Shown here piece after piece: positions 29,601 through 36,433 of a DNA stretch of 36,433 bases. Origin of the DNA: a virus. Below the pieces are notes generated by a model. The model saw nothing but the letters and a program-made list of their open reading frames with translations, was not told where the DNA came from and searched no databases. Where the stretch lies: positions 1 to 36,433 of IMG/VR virus record IMGVR_UViG_3300036770_003480; one strand, written 5' to 3'. The translations under genes were made by a program, and so were the position numbers. The number at the start of each line of letters is the position of its first letter. Positions within the stretch are counted from its first letter, which is position 1.

Positions 29601-30538
29601 TTGCTAGAATCGGTTAAGTTACTAATAGTTAAAACCGTGGTTTCACTTTGATTTTGATTGGTGTCAGGATAAATAGTAATAGAACTATTACCATCAACAA
29701 AAATTTGAGATGGCGATAGAAGTTTAGTTAAAAATCCTGTTCTCACATTACCACTAGAGCCTGATGTTCTTATGTAGTTAATATTTAATCCATCACCAAT
29801 AATGCTTGAAATATCAGATGCAAACTCTAAGTATGGTAAATTTTTAACTGAGTCAAAACCAAATTTAAAAACCAACTGTCCAGGTTCGGTTGTGTTTAAG
29901 TTATCAACTTTAGACCAGAAGTTTCCTGTGTCACCTATTCTTTGAACAAACACACCGTTTTCAGCAACAAATCGTTCGGGGAAATATATTCTGTTATTAT
30001 CATCTAAATTTGCAAGATGGATTTCTGTAACGTTATTTACAACTAAAGGTTCTATTATACCTTCAATAGCAGAGGCTCTAACCGTAACGAATCTAGAGTT
30101 GATAATAACATCTTCCAATAAAGTGTAAGAAGTGAGGTTATCGGTATCAGAAACAACTGTTTCAAATGCTTTTAGTGTAAAGGCTTGGTCTGTACCCAGC
30201 TTGTTTCCAGTATACATGAAAGAAATATCTGTTGTAGCAGAACGATAGTACCTTGGGAAGTAACCATTAATCTCAGCAAGATTTCTCATGGAGCTTTCTT
30301 GAGTTGCCGAGGGCATAAAGGCTTCTAAAATGTTTTTATCAATATTATAATTAATTTTGTCACCCATAAAACCTAAAAGCTTCAAAAGAACAACACCTGG
30401 GTCACTTTCGTTAGAAGTTGAAGGGTCCCATTTGGCGGATAATTGTCTTGCCAATTCTAAAATTTCTGGGTAAAGTTTTTGAAAATCCTTATTCAGGTAA
30501 GATTTGTTGCTTATGTTCAATTCTTCTTGATTTATCAT
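26696..30538 (-). CDS. Baseplate wedge protein, gp6/J-like, very large
   Basis: 1280-residue structural protein and the largest gene in the window. The first about 110 residues carry the baseplate J signature: LYPEILELARQLSAKWD, DPGVVLLKLLGFMGDKINY, ILEAFMPSATQESSMRNLAE and GYFPRYYRSATTDI. A second conserved stretch lies around 315-360 (NSFKRTVGTFDTLVTSRDYA). The rest is long beta-rich sequence without recognised domains and accounts for roughly twice the length of T4 gp6 (about 660). The extra domains probably enlarge the wedge or bind other proteins. GAGGAG precedes the ATG at 30538, which lies 2 nt after the gp25-like gene, the usual partner. Confidence 0.9.
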   Translation of the reverse strand: MINQEELNISNKSYLNKDFQKLYPEILELARQLSAKWDPSTSNESDPGVVLLKLLGFMGDKINYNIDKNILEAFMPSATQESSMRNLAEINGYFPRYYRSATTDISFMYTGNKLGTDQAFTLKAFETVVSDTDNLTSYTLLEDVIINSRFVTVRASAIEGIIEPLVVNNVTEIHLANLDDNNRIYFPERFVAENGVFVQRIGDTGNFWSKVDNLNTTEPGQLVFKFGFDSVKNLPYLEFASDISSIIGDGLNINYIRTSGSSGNVRTGFLTKLLSPSQIFVDGNSSITIYPDTNQNQSETTVLTISNLTDSSNGQDPETIDEIYNSFKRTVGTFDTLVTSRDYANAIYNLLTSDSKNIVSNVQVADRRTDINYSNNILSFNQFGPVKLNLTDSADITPFDLCLYPLNPINTSFNLTTYSNSFLPLVDLTELKSSIEDNKTISHNYKNLLNGDIYLYKNYYKLNAKISTNYKVNSFEQNSILANINNALYRDFNSRELDYGYEIPFDTLLTTIQQADSRIKNVSLEEPELYTKVMTKDKTETFLLDPSNKEPYLNLTAKNILAGRVSLFDYNNGFEFELGQQSVLLPAEESSLDVDFIHESLIKLTTEVTIPEASVISSTGYTLKENEYVQAIAPSLATEIIYPTYVNYKWNGSPVPENEEHIITGEEYLIVNYVDSNDSNIAIKYTSNQIITYRVSKIRESGQDYYVATIVSEITVPSNIFKPVGLTLIETSEYSVSGKIITKILRFGNPESSEFPPVYLDFYTLGTEESIEKRKFVETTLTSTSLPCYWVVNNADNALFTSADAIYEGEGSAAVLIGYQKVLSENEYFMYSNSSLTELEVLGSGTRLTLNTTTTEDLNRWKIVFSETEEKVEITQVSEKGLAAFESFNWKYRNFNSTDYNLTIEEMTILTLGEGDVIKITAPVNFLGDLTNDWVEVSNDWVITYTTEGQTQTLPTYSSNYVWEVRSRLDLNSGPSLKQKILTNQTITLVLSDGLGGERTRIFNKANAHVNSYIVFNTLLQQAGGVDVNLEVTYLSGEKSYDVSAYTFNYTAPTYTETTGNIVNIEKQLSGYYQINLANLEVDSIGISQIQIPVVSYFVDTVGNRVSEDGATQLMMIYWDKTEGSLTTVELETVAVNVGNGIRKYNSGDAFSETIQLSPGINIIEVYSIYDLFLNIDDPSSGTDVLQLSPFSVTSGYNSAINLAVSDFEGTGGILEKIAALDTQNIFFYNGTLDSVSLIEFNDISDPRAFFDSNNLANKFTMSQIDFVGSRIEIVRTSRI

Positions 30539-30540
30539 TT

Positions 30541-30927
30541 TTATTGCTCCTCATTATTAAATAACACTAAGTTGAAGGTATTTGTCGTAAAATCTAATCT
30601 ATTTGTAACTTTAATGGTTGCCTCTAATTTAGCACGTTTTCCTATACCTGTTTGCGTTATTTTTATATCTTTTCTATTGATAATAACTTGAGGTATAAAT
30701 GTCGTTATCTGAGTGTATAACTCATCAATGATAATATCCCTTAAAATAAAGTTATTTTGTTCGAAAATGTATTTTTTTATGGCAACACCGTAGTCGGGGT
30801 CACCAGAAAGTTCCCCACGTTCAGAACCAAGCAAGGATAAAAGATTTTGCATTGTAGCTTGTGCATTTGTTTTAGTGACATTGGTTGAACTTGAATTCAA
30901 CATATTTGGGAATTGAATGCTTATCAT
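30541..30927 (-). CDS. Baseplate wedge protein, gp25-like
   Basis: 128-residue protein of the T4 gp25/GPW family, which nucleates the sheath at the baseplate. The typical pattern is present: QATMQNLLSLLGSERGELSG, then DPDYGVAIKKYIFEQ, with a helix-rich middle and a beta-rich C-terminus. The ATG at 30927 has AAGGA at an unusually long distance (about 15 nt, through an A-rich stretch), so its translation signal is weak. The gap of 73 nt before it contains no recognisable promoter. Confidence 0.88.
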   Translation of the reverse strand: MISIQFPNMLNSSSTNVTKTNAQATMQNLLSLLGSERGELSGDPDYGVAIKKYIFEQNNFILRDIIIDELYTQITTFIPQVIINRKDIKITQTGIGKRAKLEATIKVTNRLDFTTNTFNLVLFNNEEQ

Positions 30928-31000
30928 ATTTTTTTATTTATATCCTTATAATTTATAGATTTCATATCATTTAATTTAGCCAGTTAATCTAAGAGAAATT

Positions 31001-32428
31001 CTATGTTCCTCTTTCAATTTTAGTCAGATAAAGATTTGTTGTAGTTGTTATACCTTCGTCAGAAACCCATCGTGGGTTTAAGAAGCGAATGGTTGTAGAA
31101 GATGTTACATCTGCTGCAGTCCCTAAATAGCAATCAACATACATTGTATTGAAACTTCCACCACCACCGATTGCTTGTTGTATACGAGCATAACCCCCAA
31201 GAGTATTTAGACTACTAATATAAAACTCTGTAACAAAGTCATTGCCACTTGTCCTGTAAGACCAAGTGATTCTTAACTTATCGTGTCGGTTTATGGTCGC
31301 ACTCATAACTATATCCGTATTTCCACTTGTACTAATAGTCTGTGCTGAGTTACTATAAACTTGAGACCATAAATTATGGGTATGGTTATCAAGTGTCTCT
31401 AGGGCATCTTGAACATTATTATCAGACGAAGATAGTATATTATTAAAAGTGGATGTATCTGTTAAAATAGATTCTGCATTGGGGATGGGTATTGAACCAG
31501 TAGGTACTGGAAATAAGGTTCTAACAGGTGAAGTCCCACCAAATTGGAAATCATAGCTAGAACCAACATTACCTTTTAAGTCAGCATAGTATTTGATAAC
31601 AATTCTATCCGTATTTAAAAATATACCATTATTTAATAATGCTGAGGCTCTAAACTCTTGATAAGAAGGTGCTTCTATAATATCAGATGTTTCATCAGAT
31701 GTAGCAATAAGTGTTTCTACACCTGCTTCACTTCGTTTAAACACTTTAAAATAGAAAGCTGCATATTGTTGACTATTACCAACTGTTTTTCTTATATTAC
31801 CGATTGTAGTAATATTAATAATACCAGGATTACCAACTAAAACATTTGGTTCGGATATTAAACTGGCTAATAATTGGTCATCTGTGTTAATTAAACCTGT
31901 AGTAATGTCTACAGCAGTAGTGTTGTACGAGGGGTCATCAATATTGGTGACCATCTTAAAGTACCCTGAAACATCTGCACTTGCAGTTGTGGGGTACAGA
32001 ATAATGTTAGCAAATTGCGTTGCTATGCTTAACCTATCTATTGACTCATTAATAGAGTTAAAATAATTTAATACATTATCAAAAGGAACATTTCCTATTG
32101 TTGTATCATTAGGAAGCGTTGCTTTGTGTGTTACTCTTAAATCCGTGTTATATTGATACCCTGAGGATTGTTCTTCAACCTTAACAAATAACTTTCCAAT
32201 AATAACAGGGCGTGAATAAAGGTTATCTTCAAAAGTTACAAATACACAGTCACCCGGTACTAATGCTTCATATGTTCCCGGGTTATGTGAAAGGGTACAT
32301 TCAGTAATAGAAGAATTTAAATCATTAGAAGTTAAGCTTACACCTGAAGACTCAAAAAGAGGTATTCTTACTAAATACTTATTCGAAGCATCTGGAGATT
32401 TTCTAATTACATATCCTTTTGTTACCAT
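31001..32428 (-). CDS. Baseplate hub/spike-associated protein with gp5-like OB domain
   Basis: 475-residue protein. Residues 1-90 look like the OB-fold of gp5/VgrG-type spike proteins (GYVIRKSPDASNKYLVRIPL, then GTYEALVPGDCVFVTFED and SRPVIIGKLF). The middle is low in recognisable motifs. Residues about 345-475 form a beta-rich domain (SGNTDIVMSATINRHDKLRI, then RFLNPRWVSDEG) that could be a decoration or carbohydrate-binding domain. No lysozyme motif is seen. The ATG at 32428 is 5 nt after an exact AGTTGTATAAT element and has no Shine-Dalgarno, so a leaderless transcript is likely, although the upstream hub gene ends only 19 nt away. Confidence 0.72.
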   Translation of the reverse strand: MVTKGYVIRKSPDASNKYLVRIPLFESSGVSLTSNDLNSSITECTLSHNPGTYEALVPGDCVFVTFEDNLYSRPVIIGKLFVKVEEQSSGYQYNTDLRVTHKATLPNDTTIGNVPFDNVLNYFNSINESIDRLSIATQFANIILYPTTASADVSGYFKMVTNIDDPSYNTTAVDITTGLINTDDQLLASLISEPNVLVGNPGIINITTIGNIRKTVGNSQQYAAFYFKVFKRSEAGVETLIATSDETSDIIEAPSYQEFRASALLNNGIFLNTDRIVIKYYADLKGNVGSSYDFQFGGTSPVRTLFPVPTGSIPIPNAESILTDTSTFNNILSSSDNNVQDALETLDNHTHNLWSQVYSNSAQTISTSGNTDIVMSATINRHDKLRITWSYRTSGNDFVTEFYISSLNTLGGYARIQQAIGGGGSFNTMYVDCYLGTAADVTSSTTIRFLNPRWVSDEGITTTTNLYLTKIERGT

Positions 32429-32433
32429 AATAT

Positions 32434-32444
32434 ATTATACAACT
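32434..32444 (-). promoter_or_regulatory. AGTTGTATAAT element directly before the gp5-like gene
   Basis: Exact copy, preceded by AAA, in the 19-nt gap between hub and gp5-like genes. It ends exactly 5 nt before the ATG, as at the helicase-loader gene. The transcript start would fall at the start codon. Confidence 0.65.
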
Positions 32445-32447
32445 TTT

Positions 32448-33710
32448 CTATTCAATAAACTCAGAATTATCAGGAGAAATTCTGGTTATTCTTAATGTGG
32501 TTCTATATCCATTACTGTCGATTTGGTCTTCTTGTGCAGTTATAATGTAAAGACCAGAAGTAATGTGCTTCTTACCGTAGTAATACACATTAACTCTTAC
32601 ACGTGTCATTAGTATTGCAGGTCTTAATAATCCTTTAAGGGTGATTGAAGCAGTGATTGGATACTCTGTTGCTTTTGTCCACCACGTTCTATCTGATTCC
32701 GCTACTGTAAAGGTTTCAGTGTTTGCTGCTAGGATAGGTGCATAAACTTCTACAAGATTACCATTATCATCTATTCTTTGTGTGTATTCAGCATCGTTAA
32801 TACTTTGTTGATAATCAAAGAAAAGAGAATATGTTAAATTGTTGTCAACATTAAAAGCTGTAACAATATTTTGAGATGGGTATCCAACATCAATTTCGTA
32901 TGTTTGTAAATCATCTGCAAGTTTATTCACCGGAACTACTTTAAAGTAAGGCCCTTCAAAATCCCCACTAGTATCATCAATAATCACAAGAGAATAGATA
33001 GTAGTTTTTTGTAAACTAAAACTTCCATCAATAGACATAGAACTAACTAAAAAGTTTAAATAATCAAGTGCAGACATTCTTGTTTTTGTGTTTAATCTTA
33101 CTGCCTTATCATTACTTGCTATTAATCCTAATGTTTCTACTAAAGCTCTATTTCTCATACCGGGGAAAACTTCCAGTAATCCATATCTAGGTTCATAAAG
33201 TATTTCTTTAATGACATCACTTGGTTTTGCTGTTCTTCCCCTAAATGTCCAAGCACCACTTGATGCAAGTATCGCAGAACTTACAGCACTTACAGTATAC
33301 TCTATTCTAGCAGATGCTGCATTTAGTTGTGATGTAATAGAAGTAATAATAGCCTGTTCATCCCTATAGATATAACTAGGTGCAGATAAATCACCATAAC
33401 TAAACACTATTTTTCTTGTATTAGATACACTGCTAAAAACCTTCTCAAAGAAGTTAGGGTCGTTATCTTGCGTTATAGCGTAATGAATGCTTAAAGTATA
33501 TCTATTGACTTTACCGTTTATTTTTGTTATATTTAAAGATTGAATAAAGTTTGGGAACTTTACTTTTTGCAAACGGTAAACACCCATAGAGTCTTGTCCT
33601 CTTTGTAGGTCTCTATTTTCGTAAACACCAAAAGTATATTCACCTATAGTTACTTTTACAAAAGGTGTTTCAACTCTTGTAGTATATCCTAATAAGTTTA
33701 CAGAGCTCAT
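32448..33710 (-). CDS. Baseplate hub protein, gp27/gpD-like
   Basis: 420-residue virion protein. It is beta-rich, with a tail-tube-like N-terminal region (VETPFVKVTIGEYTFGVYEN, then FPNFIQSLNITKINGKVNRY). The middle has a helical segment (SDVIKEILYEPRYGLLEVFP), and the C-terminal part (VRVNVYYYGKKHITSGLYII and later TTLRITRISPDNS) ends like hub proteins of the gp27, gpD and XkdQ group. Such proteins connect the tail tube to the central spike. The order LysM-like protein, hub, OB-fold spike is the usual one. The ATG at 33710 overlaps the stop of the LysM gene as TAATG. The family call rests on position and overall pattern more than on a single motif. Confidence 0.75.
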   Translation of the reverse strand: MSSVNLLGYTTRVETPFVKVTIGEYTFGVYENRDLQRGQDSMGVYRLQKVKFPNFIQSLNITKINGKVNRYTLSIHYAITQDNDPNFFEKVFSSVSNTRKIVFSYGDLSAPSYIYRDEQAIITSITSQLNAASARIEYTVSAVSSAILASSGAWTFRGRTAKPSDVIKEILYEPRYGLLEVFPGMRNRALVETLGLIASNDKAVRLNTKTRMSALDYLNFLVSSMSIDGSFSLQKTTIYSLVIIDDTSGDFEGPYFKVVPVNKLADDLQTYEIDVGYPSQNIVTAFNVDNNLTYSLFFDYQQSINDAEYTQRIDDNGNLVEVYAPILAANTETFTVAESDRTWWTKATEYPITASITLKGLLRPAILMTRVRVNVYYYGKKHITSGLYIITAQEDQIDSNGYRTTLRITRISPDNSEFIE

Positions 33711-34036
33711 TATCTAACCTCAAATGCTATCTGACCTAAGTTAGGTATTTTAATAACTGTCAGATAATCAAGTAAAGGAACAAGGGGGTCTTTAATTCTG
33801 TTAAAGTCTGCTATAATCCAAAAATAGTCCGGTCTACCATAATACTTTAAAGCAAGAGAGTCAAGAGTATCCGATGCCGTAAGTGTGTGTGCAACATATT
33901 CCGTGTTTGTAAGAATATGATTTGTTAACCCATAAACAAACTTATCATCAAGGGTATGGTAGTAATAGGAAAAAGGTTGGTACCTAGACAAAGCATCATA
34001 GTCAGTTCTTTTTTGTTTGTTTGTTAATACATCCAT
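33710..34036 (-). CDS. LysM-containing baseplate protein, gp53-like
   Basis: 108-residue protein. Residues about 48-100 form a LysM-type fold (VAHTLTASDTLDSLALKYYG, then YFWIIADFNRIKDP, ending VIKIPNL). The N-terminal 45 residues are aromatic (ALSRYQPFSYYYHTLDDKF). T4 gp53 and P2 gpX have this size and arrangement and help join the wedges around the hub. In baseplates the LysM fold is structural, not a cell-wall binder. GGAGG lies before the ATG at 34036, 3 nt after the adaptor gene. Confidence 0.82.
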   Translation of the reverse strand: MDVLTNKQKRTDYDALSRYQPFSYYYHTLDDKFVYGLTNHILTNTEYVAHTLTASDTLDSLALKYYGRPDYFWIIADFNRIKDPLVPLLDYLTVIKIPNLGQIAFEVR

Positions 34037-34039
34037 ATC

Positions 34040-34624
34040 CTATTCCTCCCTGATAATATTATTGGTTTTAGTTAAACCTCTAAAGCCACCCAATCTTCCA
34101 ACAGAATCTGCATCATAAGGGTCTACTTCAGATACACTAAAACTTATTGTTACCTGTGCATATTTTGATTCGTTATCGTTTACAATAATAATTGGTTTTC
34201 CATACACTACTGTAACACCACCAGTCACAACCCCTTTAATGAATATTTCATCACCAAATCGGATAGCAACCATCGGAGGAACAACCGTTTTAGAGCCAAC
34301 TAAATACCTTGGTAAGGCAATTGATTGTAATTTTTTAATTAAGGTATCTACATAATCATCATTAATATCTTCTATTTTCATATTACTTGTGTCGATATTA
34401 ACACCATCAAGCATGTCCCTGTGAAGATTTAAACTTATTTGAATAGTTCTTGGTCCTGAATTACTGTAAGAGAAAATAGGTGCACTTCTACTTAAAGCAT
34501 TTGTACTACTGAAAGTTGATTGCATAGAGTCTGTAATGGTTTCAGGGTAAAGTGGAAGAATCAAAAATTCTTCTGTGTGATAGAGGTATATGTAGTTATT
34601 GATAAGATTTATTTTATCTGCCAT
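34040..34624 (-). CDS. Tail tube/baseplate adaptor-like protein
   Basis: 194-residue virion protein. The segment LPLYPETITDSMQSTFSSTN, followed by RSAPIFSYSNSGPRTIQISL, is a pattern of tail-tube adaptor proteins of contractile tails. In Bacillus PBSX XkdP and related injection systems it precedes a LysM domain. Here the LysM domain is encoded by the separate next gene, so a two-gene split of that arrangement is possible. The C-terminal part (VAIRFGDEIFIKGVVTGGVT, then YAQVTISFSVSEVDPYDADS) is consistent with a tube-like beta fold. GGAGG precedes the ATG at 34624. Confidence 0.68.
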   Translation of the reverse strand: MADKINLINNYIYLYHTEEFLILPLYPETITDSMQSTFSSTNALSRSAPIFSYSNSGPRTIQISLNLHRDMLDGVNIDTSNMKIEDINDDYVDTLIKKLQSIALPRYLVGSKTVVPPMVAIRFGDEIFIKGVVTGGVTVVYGKPIIIVNDNESKYAQVTISFSVSEVDPYDADSVGRLGGFRGLTKTNNIIREE

Positions 34625-34626
34625 AA

Positions 34627-36024
34627 TTAATTACCTCCCGTGTATTCGCCTATTGCTTTTTCAGAATCTTTATCAATAAAACCTATTAAATCAAACTTAT
34701 TAGAGTTTGGTATGGTTTCAATGTTTGAATTAAATATAGCATCATAGCAAACATTTCTTAGTTTTATTGACCACAATGAAACCTCATTAACAATACTACC
34801 CATACCAATGAATCTATGAATAGGTAATCTCATCTTCTTTCTCGGGTCAGTAGAAGGAAGGGCATCAAAGGCAGCAATTGAGATTGCAGTACCATTAGAT
34901 AAAACATAATCACCATTTAAATCTAATAAGTAAACAAAATCACCGGTTTGGTCTTTGACATAGTCATTATATCTTTGAACCAATCTTTTTTGAATTCTTG
35001 CTATATTACTACCTATTTCTTCATCTGAGGTAATAACATGTCCGAAGATATATTCAATCAACCTTGAAGCAAATGGATAGCTTATAGTTGAATTAAAATC
35101 TAAAAGTTGTGGTCTTGATATGTATCTTCTTTCTGTATTTGCACCGTTATAAACAAATGTTTGACCATCTATATTGATTGTACCTGTTTCAAAATTACAA
35201 ACTTCAAAAGGAACTTTACGACTTGAGAATGTGTCATCTTCATCAAAGTGTAATTCAGAAAACTTAAGATAATCTCCTTCAAGTACAACTAAAGAAGATG
35301 TAGAAGTAGCAGGAACTTTAATAAACAATTTTAAATTAGGTTCTTGCAGATAAAGTGTCCTTGTTAGTAAATCACCTAAATCAACTAACTTTGTGTATAA
35401 AAATGGTGTAGTAATTTTTGTTCCGACCTTTTTAACATAAGTAGAATTATAAAGGGCTGTATCTTCAGGATTGCTTGAGAAGTTTACCAGTTTATCATTA
35501 TCATATAATCCAGCAATAATCTCAATTTTTGTATCACACTCAAATCCTATTGTGTACTGTTCAAAGAATTTTACAGGAACCATGTAAATTTTAAAGTTAT
35601 TGTTTTCAGTGTCAAATATAAATTTAAGGTTGTTTTGATTATCTCTAACTTGAATGTTAATGTTTTTTGCTAATTCATTTGCATAACAATTATACATACT
35701 CATTAAATTAACTTTCTTTACATCCCTATAAAACCTTAAATAATCACCTAGATATTTATGGGTATAAGAATCATAAACCATGTCAGATATAATATAATTT
35801 TTAGTGATATTAGCAATCTTTTTGCTGTAAATATATGGTTCAATTACTTTAAGGGTGGGTGGTTGACCTGCTACACCTACACAAAGACTATTATCTTTTA
35901 TGTAAAAAACACCAGGAAAAATTACAACACCTTGTTTCCAAACTTTTAATTGGGGTAAATTAAATTCTTTTAAGAGTTGTTTTATCTCACTTGTAATTAT
36001 ATTGTCATTATTAAATCTTAACAT
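34627..36024 (-). CDS. Unknown virion protein
   Basis: 465-residue protein that I do not recognise, in the middle of the baseplate block. It has long beta-rich stretches, several cysteines without a metal pattern, and a C-terminal third with GSNIARIQKRLVQRYNDYVK and GDFVYLLDLNGDYVLSNGTA. It lacks signal peptide, membrane helix and enzymatic motif. GGAGG lies before the ATG at 36024, 11 nt after the previous gene. A role in the baseplate hub or as a tail completion protein is inferred from location only. Confidence 0.72.
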   Translation of the reverse strand: MLRFNNDNIITSEIKQLLKEFNLPQLKVWKQGVVIFPGVFYIKDNSLCVGVAGQPPTLKVIEPYIYSKKIANITKNYIISDMVYDSYTHKYLGDYLRFYRDVKKVNLMSMYNCYANELAKNINIQVRDNQNNLKFIFDTENNNFKIYMVPVKFFEQYTIGFECDTKIEIIAGLYDNDKLVNFSSNPEDTALYNSTYVKKVGTKITTPFLYTKLVDLGDLLTRTLYLQEPNLKLFIKVPATSTSSLVVLEGDYLKFSELHFDEDDTFSSRKVPFEVCNFETGTINIDGQTFVYNGANTERRYISRPQLLDFNSTISYPFASRLIEYIFGHVITSDEEIGSNIARIQKRLVQRYNDYVKDQTGDFVYLLDLNGDYVLSNGTAISIAAFDALPSTDPRKKMRLPIHRFIGMGSIVNEVSLWSIKLRNVCYDAIFNSNIETIPNSNKFDLIGFIDKDSEKAIGEYTGGN

Positions 36025-36035
36025 ATACTATCCTC

Positions 36036-36433
36036 CTACTGTGTAAAATTACCTGGAGCACTAACCAAGGATGAAACACTACTTACACTTCCAATGTTAA
36101 CCGTTATACCGTTTTTTAGTAAAGCATGGATACCTGAAACATCTTCTGACAAATCTTCTAACATTTCATACTTAGATGATTGGGATTCACTCACAGGCTG
36201 AGATGCTGTAACAGTTGTTCCGTAGTTTAATATATACTCACTTTGTTGACCAACCTTGTTATCAAAAGATGTTAAACCTACATTATATCCAGCCATAGAA
36301 CCTAATAGTTGAGTCATTGTACTTAACTTAGGGTCAAGTAAGTATACTAAATAATTAAATATATCATTTGATGTCTTTTGGTCTTTTGCTGCTTGTTCTT
36401 GTTGAACTTCAGCAGGAGCTCTTGCTTTCATTA
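36036..36433 (-). CDS. C-terminal part of a virion protein (runs off the right edge)
   Basis: At least 132 codons are open to the window edge. The ATG at 36431 cannot be checked for a ribosome-binding site, so it may be internal. The sequence is Gln/Lys-rich at first (PAEVQQEQAAKDQKTSND). A hydrophobic helix follows (IFNYLVYLLDPKLSTMTQLL), then Ser/Val-rich stretches (NIGSVSSVSSLVSAPGNFTQ). This could be the end of a tape-measure or tail-associated lysin protein, which normally lies before the hub genes, but the visible part has no diagnostic motif. Confidence 0.6.
   Translation of the reverse strand, partial: MKARAPAEVQQEQAAKDQKTSNDIFNYLVYLLDPKLSTMTQLLGSMAGYNVGLTSFDNKVGQQSEYILNYGTTVTASQPVSESQSSKYEMLEDLSEDVSGIHALLKNGITVNIGSVSSVSSLVSAPGNFTQ

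Noticed and set aside
1389-32444. The recurring AGTTGTATAAT considered as CRISPR repeats or a transposon end
   Set aside because: Copies are only 11 nt, irregularly spaced by kilobases, all in one orientation and each next to a start codon.

Overview
The window looks like part of the genome of a large, probably virulent bacteriophage with a contractile tail (myovirus type) that infects a low-GC Gram-positive host. The evidence is a T4/SPO1-style baseplate gene block, a self-encoded replisome and nucleotide-reduction module, AT-rich DNA, strong AAGGAGG-type ribosome-binding sites, and perfect TTGACA-N17-TATAAT promoters of the sigma-A kind. Every gene and RNA lies on the minus strand, so transcription runs from right to left and the gene order below follows that direction. 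No integrase, repressor, insertion sequence or CRISPR array is visible.

Layout. 36433-23378: virion genes, namely an unfinished C-terminal coding region, an unknown virion protein, a tail/baseplate adaptor, a LysM gp53-like protein, a hub protein, an OB-fold gp5-like protein, a gp25-like wedge protein, a very large gp6/J-like wedge protein, a gpI-like protein, a small fibre-associated protein and a long repeat-containing tail fibre. 23316-20157: thioredoxin, nrdB and nrdA. The ATP-cone that normally begins the large reductase subunit is at the N-terminus of the small subunit. 20102-14473: a zinc-ribbon protein, an SNF2-family helicase, a GHG/WCHSD protein of unknown function, several small unknowns, a possible phage sigma-like factor and a winged-helix-like protein. 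14428-13959: tRNA-Ile(UAU), tRNA-Thr(UGU), a 55-residue membrane protein gene and tRNA-Arg(UCU). 13906-1959: replication and recombination genes: a helicase loader, a two-helix membrane protein, DnaB, primase, a 58-residue protein, a gp32-like zinc single-strand-binding protein, PolA, a DnaN-type clamp, a RecU-like resolvase, two unknowns, RecA, an unknown, a second PD-(D/E)XK nuclease and a widespread unknown protein. 1874-1413: a complete tmRNA followed by tRNA-Glu(UUC). 1372-1: an HD-domain hydrolase, an unknown protein and the start of a DnaX-like clamp loader.

How it fits together. The phage appears to bring its own fork: helicase and loader, primase, Pol I-type replicase, clamp, clamp loader, SSB, RecA and two junction nucleases. 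Its own reductase supplies dNTPs. The tRNAs all read A-ending codons, matching the AT-rich coding, and the tmRNA would handle stalled ribosomes. Two promoter classes are visible. Full sigma-A promoters precede the tmRNA, the tRNA cluster, the sigma-like gene and a small unknown gene. A recurring 11-base element, AGTTGTATAAT, usually without a -35 box, precedes replication, metabolic and some structural genes. At two genes it lies exactly 5 nt before an ATG that has no nearby Shine-Dalgarno, which suggests leaderless mRNAs.

The observations most worth following are the tmRNA whose predicted tag ends in ALSY instead of ALAA, the AGTTGTATAAT element and its link to leaderless starts, the ATP-cone NrdB with all-glutamate metal ligands, and the GHG/WCHSD protein.
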